Below are positions 45,025 to 53,165 of a stretch of DNA of 64,000 bases, piece by piece. The notes beneath the pieces were generated by a model. That model had not been told where the DNA came from. It was given only the letters and a program-made list of their open reading frames with translations, and did no database searches. This DNA is from RYN-111 sp963760125 (lineage in GTDB: Bacteria; Actinomycetota; Actinomycetes; Mycobacteriales; SCTD01). The DNA lies in contig CAVXBV010000007.1 of NCBI GenBank assembly GCA_963760125.1, forward strand, positions 124,001 to 188,000. Direction: 5' to 3'. The translations under genes were made by a program, and so were the position numbers. Positions within the stretch are counted from its first letter, which is position 1. The number at the start of each line of letters is the position of its first letter.

Positions 45025-45783
45025 TCAGCCGCCGGTGAGGTTCAGCAGGCCGAAGGTGGAGCCGTGCGGGTCCTGCACGACCGCGAACGTGCCCCCGCCG
45101 AACTCCATGAACGGCACCATCACCGTCGCGCCCAGGGCCGCAGCCTGCTCAGCCTTCGCCTTCGGGTCCGAGGCGGCGAAGTAGGGCATCCAGTACGACG
45201 GGACCTCGGCCGGCACGGCCTCGGGCATGTCCATGCACCCGGCCACCGACCTGTCCCCGACCCGGAACTCGGTGTAGTCCGGCGAGACCTGCGTGCCCCA
45301 GCCGAACACGGAGGCGTAGAAGGGCAGGATCGCGGTCTGGTCACGGGTGGCGGTCTCGGTCCACGTGAAGGTGCCCTCCTCGTGGACGACCTGCGCGCCA
45401 GTCATCGTGCCGGGCTGCCAGATGCCGATGGCCGCGCCCGCGGGGTCGGCGAAAACGGCCATCCGGCCGAGGTCGGCGATGTCCATGGGCGGGACGAGCA
45501 CCACGCCTCCGCCGTCGGTGACCAGGGCGGCGGTCTTGTCGGCGTCGTCCGTGGCGACGTAGCAGGTCCACACGGGCGGCTGCTCGGCAGACATCAGGGG
45601 GGCCGCGCCGCACACGCTCCGCCCGTCCGAGAAGAACATGCCGTAGCCGCCGAACTCCTCGGCGCCGCCGCCCCAGGTCCAGCCGAACAGGCCGGTGTAA
45701 AAGCCGATCGTGCGGTCCATGTCGGGCGTGCCGAGGTCGAGCCAGAGCGGCTCGCCGGGGGAGAAGCTGGTGGTGTCAGTCAT
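45025..45783 (-). CDS. VOC (glyoxalase-fold) protein, two tandem domains
   Basis: A 252-residue protein with two vicinal-oxygen-chelate domains (about 10-120 and 135-252). Each carries a strand-helix pattern ending in DPAGAAIGIWQ or DPHGSTFGLLN, and the first opens PLWLDLGTPDMDRTIGFYTGLFGW. Members include glyoxalases, dioxygenases and antibiotic-binding proteins; no specific function is indicated. The ATG at 45783 follows GGAG; the frame continues to a TTG 12 bases upstream. Divergent from the MoxR gene. Confidence 0.85.
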   Translation of the reverse strand: MTDTTSFSPGEPLWLDLGTPDMDRTIGFYTGLFGWTWGGGAEEFGGYGMFFSDGRSVCGAAPLMSAEQPPVWTCYVATDDADKTAALVTDGGGVVLVPPMDIADLGRMAVFADPAGAAIGIWQPGTMTGAQVVHEEGTFTWTETATRDQTAILPFYASVFGWGTQVSPDYTEFRVGDRSVAGCMDMPEAVPAEVPSYWMPYFAASDPKAKAEQAAALGATVMVPFMEFGGGTFAVVQDPHGSTFGLLNLTGG

Positions 45784-45919
45784 GTGGGGCTCCAAGGGGT
45801 GAGGGTCTGCACGGGTGACGTCCGCGGACGGTAGACCTCATCGGTGACAGTCCCCCTGTCGCCGCCGTGATCCGAAGGTAGGACAGAATGGCGCTCGGTA
45901 CCCCACTTGAGGAGAGCTC

Positions 45920-46786
45920 GTGCTGCAGCCCCAGTTCGCGTCCGTCGACGACGTCCAGCAGCGCTTGGGGGCTGCGGGCTACCTCACCGACCACGCGATC
46001 GCGACGACCGTCTTCCTCGCCGACCGGCTCGGCAAGCCGCTCCTCATCGAGGGCCCGGCAGGAGTGGGCAAGACCGAGCTCGCCAAGTCGGTGGCCACTG
46101 CGACGAACAGCGAGCTGATCCGCCTCCAGTGCTACGAAGGCCTCGACGAGGCCCGGGCGCTGTACGAGTGGAACTACAAGAAGCAGCTGCTGCGCATCCA
46201 GGCGAGCAAGGACGACGACAGCTGGGACGAGATCCACGACGACGTGTTCGCCGAGGAGTTCCTCATGAGCAGGCCGCTGCTCACGGCGATCCGCAACCCG
46301 AACCCGACGGTCCTGCTCATCGACGAGACCGACAAGGCGGACGTCGAGGTCGAGGGCCTGCTGCTCGAGGTGCTGAGCGACTTCCAGGTGACGATCCCCG
46401 AGCTCGGCACCATCGTCGCGACGCGCCGCCCGTTGGTGTTCCTGACCTCCAACGCCACGCGTGAGCTGTCCGAGGCACTGAAGCGACGCTGCCTCTACCT
46501 GCACCTCGACTACCCGGCGGCGGACCGCGAGAAGGCCATCGTGCTCAGCCGCGTGCCGGAGGTCGCCGAGCAGCTCGCCGACTCCCTGGTCCGCACGGTG
46601 CGCGCTCTTCGCGCGCTGGAGCTGAAGAAGTCGCCGAGCATCGCGGAGACGATCGACTGGGCGCAGACCCTCGTGGCCCTCGGGCTCAACACCCTGGACG
46701 AGGAGGCCGTACGCAGCACGCTCGGCGTCGTCCTCAAGCACGCCAGCGACCACACGCGGGCCATCGAGCAGCTGAAGCTGAACTGA
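45920..46786 (+). CDS. MoxR-family AAA+ ATPase
   Basis: A chaperone-like ATPase that usually works with a VWA protein. The 288 residues have Walker A GPAGVGKT (45-52), Walker B VLLIDETDKAD, sensor 1 VFLTSNATRELSEALKRRC and a C-terminal lid. The GTG has a strong GAGGAG site. The next gene encodes a VWA protein of the CoxE type, the expected partner. In CO-dehydrogenase loci such pairs (CoxD/CoxE) mature the enzyme, but no coxL-type gene is present here, so the client is unknown. Confidence 0.92.
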   Translation: MLQPQFASVDDVQQRLGAAGYLTDHAIATTVFLADRLGKPLLIEGPAGVGKTELAKSVATATNSELIRLQCYEGLDEARALYEWNYKKQLLRIQASKDDDSWDEIHDDVFAEEFLMSRPLLTAIRNPNPTVLLIDETDKADVEVEGLLLEVLSDFQVTIPELGTIVATRRPLVFLTSNATRELSEALKRRCLYLHLDYPAADREKAIVLSRVPEVAEQLADSLVRTVRALRALELKKSPSIAETIDWAQTLVALGLNTLDEEAVRSTLGVVLKHASDHTRAIEQLKLN

Positions 46787-46832
46787 TGAGCGCCGGAGCG
46801 AGGTCGCGCAGCGACCGAGGACAGAACCAGCC

Positions 46833-48224
46833 GTGAGCGAGGGCCTGCTCGACCGGGAGATCGCCTTCCTCGACGCGCTCCGCCACGCCGGTCTGACCGT
46901 CTCGCTCGCCGAGGTTCTCGACAGCACTCGGGCGATGGGTGCGATCGACCTGCTCGACCGCGAGGCCCTGCGCGCCGCCTTCGCAGCGTGCGTGCTGAAG
47001 CGGCCGGCGCACCGCACGACCTTCGACACGCTGTTCGACCTGTGGTTCCCGCCGGTGATCGGCGACCAGTCCCGCTTCGACGAGGACCCGCTCGACGGGC
47101 TCGACGGCGAGGGAGGGGAGCCGCCGGACAACGACGCCTACCGCGAGATGCTCCGCCAGCTGCTGCTCGACGGCGACGAGGAGCTGATGAAGCGCTTCGC
47201 CCGCCAGGTGGTTCAGGGCCTCGGGCGTGCGGACACCGCTCCTGGGCGGCAGTCGTGGTTCTCCTACCGCGTCCTGCGGCAGCTCTCGCCGGAGACGTTG
47301 ATGGCCTCGTTGCTCGACGCGATGCTGCAGGGCCAGGACCGGGGCGGGATGGCGGAGAAGGTCGCCCGCCAGACGATCCAGGAGCGCACCAAGAAGTTTC
47401 AGGAGCTCGTCGAGGCGGAGGTACGCCGCAGGCTGGCCGAGGACCGCGGGGCCGAGCAGATCTCCAAGACCGCGGTGCAGCCGCTGGCCGAGCAGGTCGA
47501 CTTCCTGCGCGCGTCCCGTAACGACATGGCCGAGCTGCGCCGCCAGGTGTTCCCGCTGGCCCGTCGGCTGGCGACGCGGCTCACCGCGCGCAGGCGCTTG
47601 GGGAAGACCGGGAAGCTGGACTTCCGCCGTACCGTCCGGGCCTCGCTCGCGACGGGTGGGGTGCCGATCGTGACGCACCACAAGCCGCACAAGCCGCACA
47701 AGCCCGAGCTCGTCGTGCTGTGCGACGTCAGCGGATCGGTCGCCGGGTTCGCCCACTTCACGCTGATGCTGGCCTATGCGCTGTCCGAGCAGTTCACCAA
47801 GGTGCGGGCGTTCGCCTTCATCGACACCTGCGACGAGGTGACGCGCTTCTTCACGCCGGGCGGCGACGTCGCGGACGCGTTGGCGCGGATGAGTGCCGAG
47901 GCCAACCTCGTCTGGTTCGACGGGCACAGCGACTACGGCCACTCGATCGAGAAGTTCGCCGAGGAGTACCCGGACGCCGTCGGGCCGCGGACGTCGTTGC
48001 TGATCCTGGGCGACGCGCGCAACAACTACCGGGCCACCGGCGCCCAGACCCTCAAGCAGCTCGTGCAGCGCTCCCGGCACGCGTACTGGCTCAACCCTGA
48101 GCCAGCGGCGTACTGGGGGAGCGGGGACTCCGCGACGAACGCCTACGCCGAGCTCATCGAGATGGTCGAGGTGCGCAACGCCGTTCAGCTCGAGGAGTTC
48201 GTGCAGCGGTTGCTTCCCGTCTAG
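46833..48224 (+). CDS. VWA-domain protein (CoxE-like), MoxR partner
   Basis: A 463-residue protein with a helical N-terminal part (about 1-270) and a von Willebrand A domain whose metal-ion-dependent adhesion site is DVSGS (about 297-301), followed by DGHSDYGHS and SLLILGDARNNYRA. It starts with GTG 46 bases after the MoxR gene. Between them is a small hairpin (stem GGTCGC/GCGACC, 46802-46816). Its stop overlaps the convergent gene's stop in CTAG (48221-48224). Cytosolic by appearance. Confidence 0.9.
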   Translation: MSEGLLDREIAFLDALRHAGLTVSLAEVLDSTRAMGAIDLLDREALRAAFAACVLKRPAHRTTFDTLFDLWFPPVIGDQSRFDEDPLDGLDGEGGEPPDNDAYREMLRQLLLDGDEELMKRFARQVVQGLGRADTAPGRQSWFSYRVLRQLSPETLMASLLDAMLQGQDRGGMAEKVARQTIQERTKKFQELVEAEVRRRLAEDRGAEQISKTAVQPLAEQVDFLRASRNDMAELRRQVFPLARRLATRLTARRRLGKTGKLDFRRTVRASLATGGVPIVTHHKPHKPHKPELVVLCDVSGSVAGFAHFTLMLAYALSEQFTKVRAFAFIDTCDEVTRFFTPGGDVADALARMSAEANLVWFDGHSDYGHSIEKFAEEYPDAVGPRTSLLILGDARNNYRATGAQTLKQLVQRSRHAYWLNPEPAAYWGSGDSATNAYAELIEMVEVRNAVQLEEFVQRLLPV

Positions 48225-49165
48225 AGCAGGAAGCCGACCACGTCGAGCAGCACGTGGGTCGCTCCGCTGACGAAGATCTGCACGCTGCTGGCGGTGCCGA
48301 CCGTCAGGGTGAAGCCGTTCGCGACCGTCTGCCCCGCCACGTAGTTCAGGGTGCTGGTCGTGGGTCGCTGCTTGCCGGTCGGGTAGAGGGTGGCGAACCC
48401 CGGCTTGGTGGGTCCGACGACCGTGAGGTTGCCGATGATGCCCACGGCCTCGGCCGGGATGGTCTGCCCCAGGTAGGTGAGGTTGCAGACCTGCAGCGCG
48501 TGGTCGCTGACGCTGGCGTACGCACCGGTGTTGGTCACGCGCGCCGGCTTGTCGCGCGTGTCCAGCAGCCGGATCGGGGACGACAGCAGGTGGGTCGCGC
48601 CACCGGCGTAGTTCGGGCGGACGGTGGCGACGCGCAGCCACTCCTTGTCGTTCCACAGGAACATCTCGCCGAAGGCGTCGCGGACCTGCTCGCCGGCGAA
48701 CCCGTCGTACGGCGGGACCCCTGCCGCGTCGGCGAAGACCGCGCTGATCCGGCCGTTGCCCATCGCCGCGAGGTCGAGACCGGTGCCGAGGGCCTGACCC
48801 TCGACGCCGTTTCCGGTGCCGCCCAGAGCCTTGCCGATGACGCCGTTGTCGCCGGAGTCGGTCACGCCGTAGACGCCGGTGCGGGTGCTCGACCAGCCGG
48901 TCACCGCTCCGGGGTTGGTCGACTCCGGCGCCACGTGGGTGGTGTTGTCGTTGACGAACAGCACCTGGTCCGGCTCGCTGGTCGAGCGCAGGGTGGTCGT
49001 CGACGTCGCGTCGTTCGTTGCGCCGAGGACGAGGCTCCCGCCGTTGGCGGCGCTCGCCACCTGGGTGTCGAGCACGGTCAGGGCGGTCACGCCCGCCGCG
49101 ACGGCACCCAGGGCGCGGAAGGCCCCTCGACGGTCGGTCACCTTGATCGGGTCGTTCTCGGACAT
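48221..49165 (-). CDS. Tat-exported protein with actinobacterial LDTR-type surface domain
   Basis: A 314-residue secreted protein. The signal is Tat-like: DRRGAFRALGAVAAGVTALTVL ending near AASAANGG. The middle has glycine/asparagine-rich repeats. The C-terminal 120 residues (SPIRLLDTRDKPA, EAVGIIGNLTVVGPTKPGF, PTTSTLNYVAGQTVANGF, HVLLDVVGFLL) match a domain often fused to actinobacterial cell-wall proteins; its function is unknown. The ATG has a GGAGGATCC site. It is divergent from the ECF sigma gene with only 66 bp between. Confidence 0.8.
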   Translation of the reverse strand: MSENDPIKVTDRRGAFRALGAVAAGVTALTVLDTQVASAANGGSLVLGATNDATSTTTLRSTSEPDQVLFVNDNTTHVAPESTNPGAVTGWSSTRTGVYGVTDSGDNGVIGKALGGTGNGVEGQALGTGLDLAAMGNGRISAVFADAAGVPPYDGFAGEQVRDAFGEMFLWNDKEWLRVATVRPNYAGGATHLLSSPIRLLDTRDKPARVTNTGAYASVSDHALQVCNLTYLGQTIPAEAVGIIGNLTVVGPTKPGFATLYPTGKQRPTTSTLNYVAGQTVANGFTLTVGTASSVQIFVSGATHVLLDVVGFLL

Positions 49166-49197
49166 GCGGATCCTCCGAAGTCGTGGGCGTGCTTGTC

Positions 49198-49222
49198 GAA
49201 CCCATCGGCATCCGCGTGCGTC
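49198..49222 (+). promoter_or_regulatory. Candidate ECF-type promoter of the sigma factor gene
   Basis: GAAC (49198-49201) and CGTC (49219-49222) are spaced 17 bases apart, resembling GGAAC-N16/17-CGTC promoters read by ECF sigma factors. The expected transcription start falls at about the ATG at 49232. It suggests autoregulation. Confidence 0.35.
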
Positions 49223-49231
49223 CTATGAAGC

Positions 49232-49774
49232 ATGGATGCGGAAAAGGACGACCTCGAGGCCTGGCTCCGCCGCGACTACGCCGCGGCTTACCGCACCGCC
49301 TGCCTGGTCCTGAGGAACCCGGTCGACGCCCAGGACGCCGTCCAGGAGGCTTTCCTGCGGGTCTGGCGGTTCCGCGACGCCGTCCCCCCTGGCGAGGCGC
49401 GCAAGGCCTGGCTCTACCGCGTCGTGGTCAACGCCTGCCTGTCGCGCCTGCGGGCCGAGAAGAGCCGGACCGGCAAGGACTCCGGGGACCTGGGGCTCGA
49501 GAGGTTGCCCGACCAGACGGCATCGCCGGCGGACCGGGCCGAGCAGTCCGGGCTTGCCGCCGACGTGCTGGCGGCGCTCGCCGACCTGCCCGAGACCCTG
49601 CGCGTCCCGCTCGTCCTGCGGTTCTACTCCGGCCTGTCGGAGAAGGAGATCGCCGTCGCCATCGACCGTCGCCCCGGCACCGTCAAGAGCCGCCTGTACG
49701 ACGCCCGCCAGCGCCTGGCGCGCGATCCCCGGCTGTCCGCCTGGGTGACCCCTGAGACGGAGATGGCCCAGTGA
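49232..49774 (+). CDS. ECF-subfamily RNA polymerase sigma factor
   Basis: A 180-residue sigma-70 factor with region 2 (about 12-80, containing DAQDAVQEAFLRVWRFRD) and region 4 (about 112-170, containing FYSGLSEKEIAVAIDRRPGTVKSRLYDARQRL). The small size and absence of regions 1 and 3 define ECF factors. Its stop overlaps the start of a DUF4349 membrane protein (GTGA), which may serve as its regulator. Divergent from a Tat-exported protein. Confidence 0.92.
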   Translation: MDAEKDDLEAWLRRDYAAAYRTACLVLRNPVDAQDAVQEAFLRVWRFRDAVPPGEARKAWLYRVVVNACLSRLRAEKSRTGKDSGDLGLERLPDQTASPADRAEQSGLAADVLAALADLPETLRVPLVLRFYSGLSEKEIAVAIDRRPGTVKSRLYDARQRLARDPRLSAWVTPETEMAQ

Positions 49775-50919
49775 ACGCCATGATCAGCGATGCCGACCTG
49801 ACCCGCCTGATGGAGGAGACGGGCTCGTCCTTCGCCGTCCCCGCCGAGGGGCCGTCGTGGGTGCTCGAGGAGCGCGGCGGCCCGTCGGCAAGGCCCTGGG
49901 TGCGGCGCCGCGCGCTTCCCCTGGGTGCCGCTGCGGCGGCGGTCGTTGCTCTCGTGCTGGTGCTGCAGTCGCTGGGTGGCAGCGGGTCCTCCCTGGACAG
50001 GCAGGAGATCCTCGGCTCCTCCGGTGGGAGCCAGGGTGCCGGGGGATCGACCGGTGGCTCGGTCGGTGGCTTCGCCAGCGCCCCGGAAGACCTGTCCTAC
50101 GACGCGGGCGGGGTGGCCAGCGCGCCTGCTCCGGTCGCCGCCGCTGCCCTGCCCCCCGCGCCCGCACCGGCGACGCCGCAGAAGGGCGCCGTGTCGGGAG
50201 GGAAGGCCGGACCAGGAGCCGGGTTCGCGGACGGCGCGCGGATCGTGCAGACCGGCAGCATCGGCCTTGTCGTCGAGAAGGGCAAGGTCACCCCGGTGGC
50301 CGTCAAGGTCCGGGCCCTCGCGGGCACCGTCGGGGGCTACGTCGCCGACGAGAAGAGCACCGAGATCGGCGACGATCCCACGTCGTCGCTCACCCTGCGC
50401 GTGCCGGTCGCGGCCTTCCCGAAGACCGTTGACGCCGTACGCAACACCGTGGGCGACGGGATCGGGAAGGTCGAGTCGTCGACGGCGAGCGGCGCGGACA
50501 TCACCGTGCAGTACGCCGACCTGGAGGCCCAGCTGGTGTCGCTGCGCGCCGCGCGCGACAGGTTCCTCGCGATCCTGGCCAAGGCGAACACGATCGGCGA
50601 GACCCTCAGCGTCCAGCAGCGGGTGGACGGCGTGCAGGGCCAGATCGACCAGCTCGAAGGCCGTCGGCGGGTGCTGGAGAAGCAGAGCGACCTGGCGACG
50701 CTGACCGTGACGGTGAGCGAGAAGCCCAAGGCCGTGGAGGACCTCAGGACCCGCAGTGGGCTGTCCCAGTCGTTCCACGATGCCGGGCACGGCTTCACCA
50801 GCGGCGTGCAGTGGCTCATCGCGCACAGCGGGCGCGCGCTGCTCGTGCTGATCGTCGGGGCGATCGCCCTGCTGATCGCTCGCCTGGGCTGGCGTCTCGC
50901 GCGGCGTCGCCTGGTCTGA
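49771..50919 (+). CDS. DUF4349 membrane protein coupled to the ECF sigma factor
   Basis: A 382-residue protein with two membrane helices: one after a 49-residue cytoplasmic N-terminus (about 50-67) and one near the C-terminus (about 348-372). Between them is a Gly/Ser/Ala-rich linker (70-145) and the DUF4349 domain (about 150-325), with a coiled-coil-like segment around LVSLRAARDRFLAILAKA. The N-terminal part (DADLTRLMEETGSSF) is where an anti-sigma segment would lie, but no known anti-sigma motif is visible. The GTGA overlap with the sigma gene implies 1:1 production. Confidence 0.82.
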   Translation: MNAMISDADLTRLMEETGSSFAVPAEGPSWVLEERGGPSARPWVRRRALPLGAAAAAVVALVLVLQSLGGSGSSLDRQEILGSSGGSQGAGGSTGGSVGGFASAPEDLSYDAGGVASAPAPVAAAALPPAPAPATPQKGAVSGGKAGPGAGFADGARIVQTGSIGLVVEKGKVTPVAVKVRALAGTVGGYVADEKSTEIGDDPTSSLTLRVPVAAFPKTVDAVRNTVGDGIGKVESSTASGADITVQYADLEAQLVSLRAARDRFLAILAKANTIGETLSVQQRVDGVQGQIDQLEGRRRVLEKQSDLATLTVTVSEKPKAVEDLRTRSGLSQSFHDAGHGFTSGVQWLIAHSGRALLVLIVGAIALLIARLGWRLARRRLV

Positions 50920-50931
50920 GGGCGGTCCCAC

Positions 50932-50937
50932 TAGCCT
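50932..50937 (+). promoter_or_regulatory. Leaderless -10 element of nadD
   Basis: TAGCCT is followed by 7 bases and the nadD GTG. This separates the nadD cluster from the ECF sigma/DUF4349 operon. Confidence 0.5.
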
Positions 50938-50944
50938 TCCGGTC

Positions 50945-51550
50945 GTGGGCAGACGCATCGGGGTGATGGGCGGGACGTTCGACCCCGTGCACCACGGGCA
51001 CCTGTCCGCGGCCAACGAGGTGCGGCACCGCTACGACCTGGACGAGGTCGTCTTCGTGCCGACCGGACAGCCCTGGCAGAAGGCGTCCCGCCAGGTGAGC
51101 CCGGCCGAGGACCGCTACCTGATGACGGTCGTCGCCACGGCGTCGAACCCGTGCTTCTCGGTCAGCCGCATCGACGTGGACCGACCCGGTCCGACGTACA
51201 CGATCGACACGCTGCGCGACCTGAAGGCGCTGCATGCCGACGCCGAGCTGTTCTTCATCACCGGCGCCGACGCGATGGCTCAGATCTTGGGCTGGCGTGA
51301 CGCGTCCGAGCTGTTCGCCCTCGCCCACTTCGTGGGGGTCAGCCGTCCCGGGTACGCCGCCGCGGACCTGTCGCCCTTTCCCGTCGGCTCGGTGACGCTG
51401 CTGGAGGTCCCCGCCCTGGCCATCTCCTCCAGCGACTGCCGTCAGCGGGTCGCCGCGGGCGAGCCGGTCTGGTACCTCGTACCGGACGGCGTCGTGCAGT
51501 ACATCGACAAGCGCGGGCTCTACCGCCACCACGCGAAGGACACCCCGTGA
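50945..51550 (+). CDS. nadD: Nicotinate-nucleotide adenylyltransferase
   Basis: Converts nicotinate mononucleotide to deamido-NAD. The 201 residues have the nucleotidyltransferase motif GGTFDPVHHGHL (9-20) and PTGQPWQK. The usual ISSTxIR motif appears as ISSSDCR, with Cys in place of the common Ile/Val. GTG start with a leaderless-type -10. First gene of nadD-LCP-like-rsfS-phosphatase. Confidence 0.95.
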   Translation: MGRRIGVMGGTFDPVHHGHLSAANEVRHRYDLDEVVFVPTGQPWQKASRQVSPAEDRYLMTVVATASNPCFSVSRIDVDRPGPTYTIDTLRDLKALHADAELFFITGADAMAQILGWRDASELFALAHFVGVSRPGYAAADLSPFPVGSVTLLEVPALAISSSDCRQRVAAGEPVWYLVPDGVVQYIDKRGLYRHHAKDTP

Positions 51551-52740
51551 CCGCGACCGGCTCCCGCATGTCTCGTCGGGCCGAGGCCCAGGCCAAGCGC
51601 GCTCGGCTCCGCAAGCAGCTGCTCGTCGTGGGCGCTGCCGCCGTGGTGGCCCTCGCCGTGCTGGTGATCGTCCTCGCCGGCGGCGGGTCGAAGCAGGCCC
51701 CGAAGGTGGACGCGCAGAAGCGCACCCAGCGCACCGTGCTGATGCAGGTCACCGGCGCGGAGGGGCAAGCGGTCGCCTCAGCACTGCTGGCGCACGACAG
51801 TGCGAGCACGACCGGTGCGGTGGTCCTGCTGCCGCCCCAGGTCCTGGTCACCGTCCCTGGCGGGGGCAGCAGCACGTTGGGAACGGTGCTGGTGAAGGGC
51901 GCCGCCGACCGCTCACGCACCGCCGTCGAGGACCTCATGGGGGTCACCATCGACAGCGGCTGGGTGCTGGACACCGCGTCGTTCCGGCGCCTCGTCGACG
52001 CCGAGGGCGGCGTGCAGGTCGCGGTCGACGTCCCGGTCCTGCAGGGACGCACCGTGCTGCTCCCGGCCGGTGGGGCGAGGCTGTCGGGCACGCAGGCGCT
52101 GCAGTTCGCGACCTACCTCGCACCGGATGAGCAGGAGCAGACCCGCCTCGCCCGGTTGCAGGCCGTGCTGGACGCCGTGATCAACGCTCTGCCTGCCGAC
52201 CTCACGCCGCTGCTGAGCTCGCTCGGCGGCGGCTCGGTGGTCACCGGGACGTCGGGGCTGCTCCCCGGGGTGCTGGCAGGACTGAAGAAGGACAACGCAG
52301 AAGCCGACCTGCAGTACCGCTCGCTCCCGGTCATCAAGGTCGAGGCCGGCAACGACGACATCAGGTTCCGGCTCGACCAGGACGCCAACACCCAGCTGGT
52401 CGACGAGCTGCTCGCGCAGTCCGTACCCGCCGGGGTGCGGGCCGAGGGGAACCGGGTGCTCGTCCTCAACGGCGTCGGCACCCCCGGCCTGGGGGAACAG
52501 GTGCGCGCCAAGCTCGTCCCCGCCGGCTTCGTGTACGTCGGTTCGCGCAACGCCGACCGGTTCAACCAGTGCTGCACGCAGGTGCTCGTCAAGGACGCCA
52601 CCACCGAGGGTGGCGCGCTGGGTGCTCGCGTCGCCAAGGCACTGGGCGTTCCCGCCTCCAGCGTGAAGTCGAGCGACCAGATCGGGACGATCGCGGACGT
52701 CGTCGTCATCGTGGGCAAGGACTTCGCCGCCGGCAAGTAG
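51547..52740 (+). CDS. LCP-like protein with LytR C-terminal domain, catalytic cluster not preserved
   Basis: A 397-residue membrane-anchored protein. A basic N-terminus (RRAEAQAKRARLRKQ) precedes one membrane helix (about 25-45). Residues about 65-215 resemble an LCP fold (DSGWVLDTASFRRLVDAEGGVQV, LSGTQALQFATYL). The Arg-rich motif typical of active LCP phosphotransferases is not evident there, so it may not ligate teichoic acid or arabinogalactan. Residues about 300-395 form the LytR_C domain (VLVLNGVGTPGLGEQV). GTG overlaps the nadD stop. Its place between nadD and rsfS is usual in this group. Confidence 0.82.
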   Translation: MTATGSRMSRRAEAQAKRARLRKQLLVVGAAAVVALAVLVIVLAGGGSKQAPKVDAQKRTQRTVLMQVTGAEGQAVASALLAHDSASTTGAVVLLPPQVLVTVPGGGSSTLGTVLVKGAADRSRTAVEDLMGVTIDSGWVLDTASFRRLVDAEGGVQVAVDVPVLQGRTVLLPAGGARLSGTQALQFATYLAPDEQEQTRLARLQAVLDAVINALPADLTPLLSSLGGGSVVTGTSGLLPGVLAGLKKDNAEADLQYRSLPVIKVEAGNDDIRFRLDQDANTQLVDELLAQSVPAGVRAEGNRVLVLNGVGTPGLGEQVRAKLVPAGFVYVGSRNADRFNQCCTQVLVKDATTEGGALGARVAKALGVPASSVKSSDQIGTIADVVVIVGKDFAAGK

Positions 52741-52778
52741 CCTGAGGGCTCATCGTCACCTCCTGGAAGAAGACCCCT

Positions 52779-53165
52779 GTGCCCGCCTCTGAGCGCGCGA
52801 CCGAGCTGGCCCTGGCCGCTGCCCAGGCCGCTGCCGACAAGCTCGCGAGCGACGTCCTGCTGCTGGACGTCTCCGAGCAGCTGGTCATCACCGACGTGTT
52901 CCTGCTCGCGTCCGCCCCCAACGACCGCCAGGTCGTCGCCGTCGTCGACCACATCGAGGAGAAGCTGCGCGAGCTCGGCGCGAAGCCCCTGCGCCGGGAG
53001 GGCGAGAAGGAGGGCCGCTGGGTGCTGCTCGACTTCGGCGACATCGTCATCCACGTGCAGCACCAGGAGGAGCGGGTCTTCTACGCCCTCGAGCGGCTGT
53101 GGAAGGACTGCCCGGTGATCCCCTTCGTGGACGCCGACCTCGAGCGCTCGGCCGGTCGGCCCTGA
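52779..53165 (+). CDS. rsfS: Ribosome silencing factor RsfS
   Basis: Binds ribosomal protein L14 and blocks subunit joining during starvation. The 128 residues have the family core LVITDVFLLASAPNDRQV and KEGRWVLLDFGDIVIHVQHQEERVFYALERLW. GTG start with GGAAGAAG upstream. Its stop overlaps the presumed CTG start of the next gene. Confidence 0.95.
   Translation: MPASERATELALAAAQAAADKLASDVLLLDVSEQLVITDVFLLASAPNDRQVVAVVDHIEEKLRELGAKPLRREGEKEGRWVLLDFGDIVIHVQHQEERVFYALERLWKDCPVIPFVDADLERSAGRP

Noticed and set aside
45920..48224. CO dehydrogenase accessory operon (coxD/coxE)
   Set aside because: The pair resembles CoxD/CoxE, but no coxS, coxM, coxL or molybdenum genes are nearby; generic MoxR/VWA is safer.
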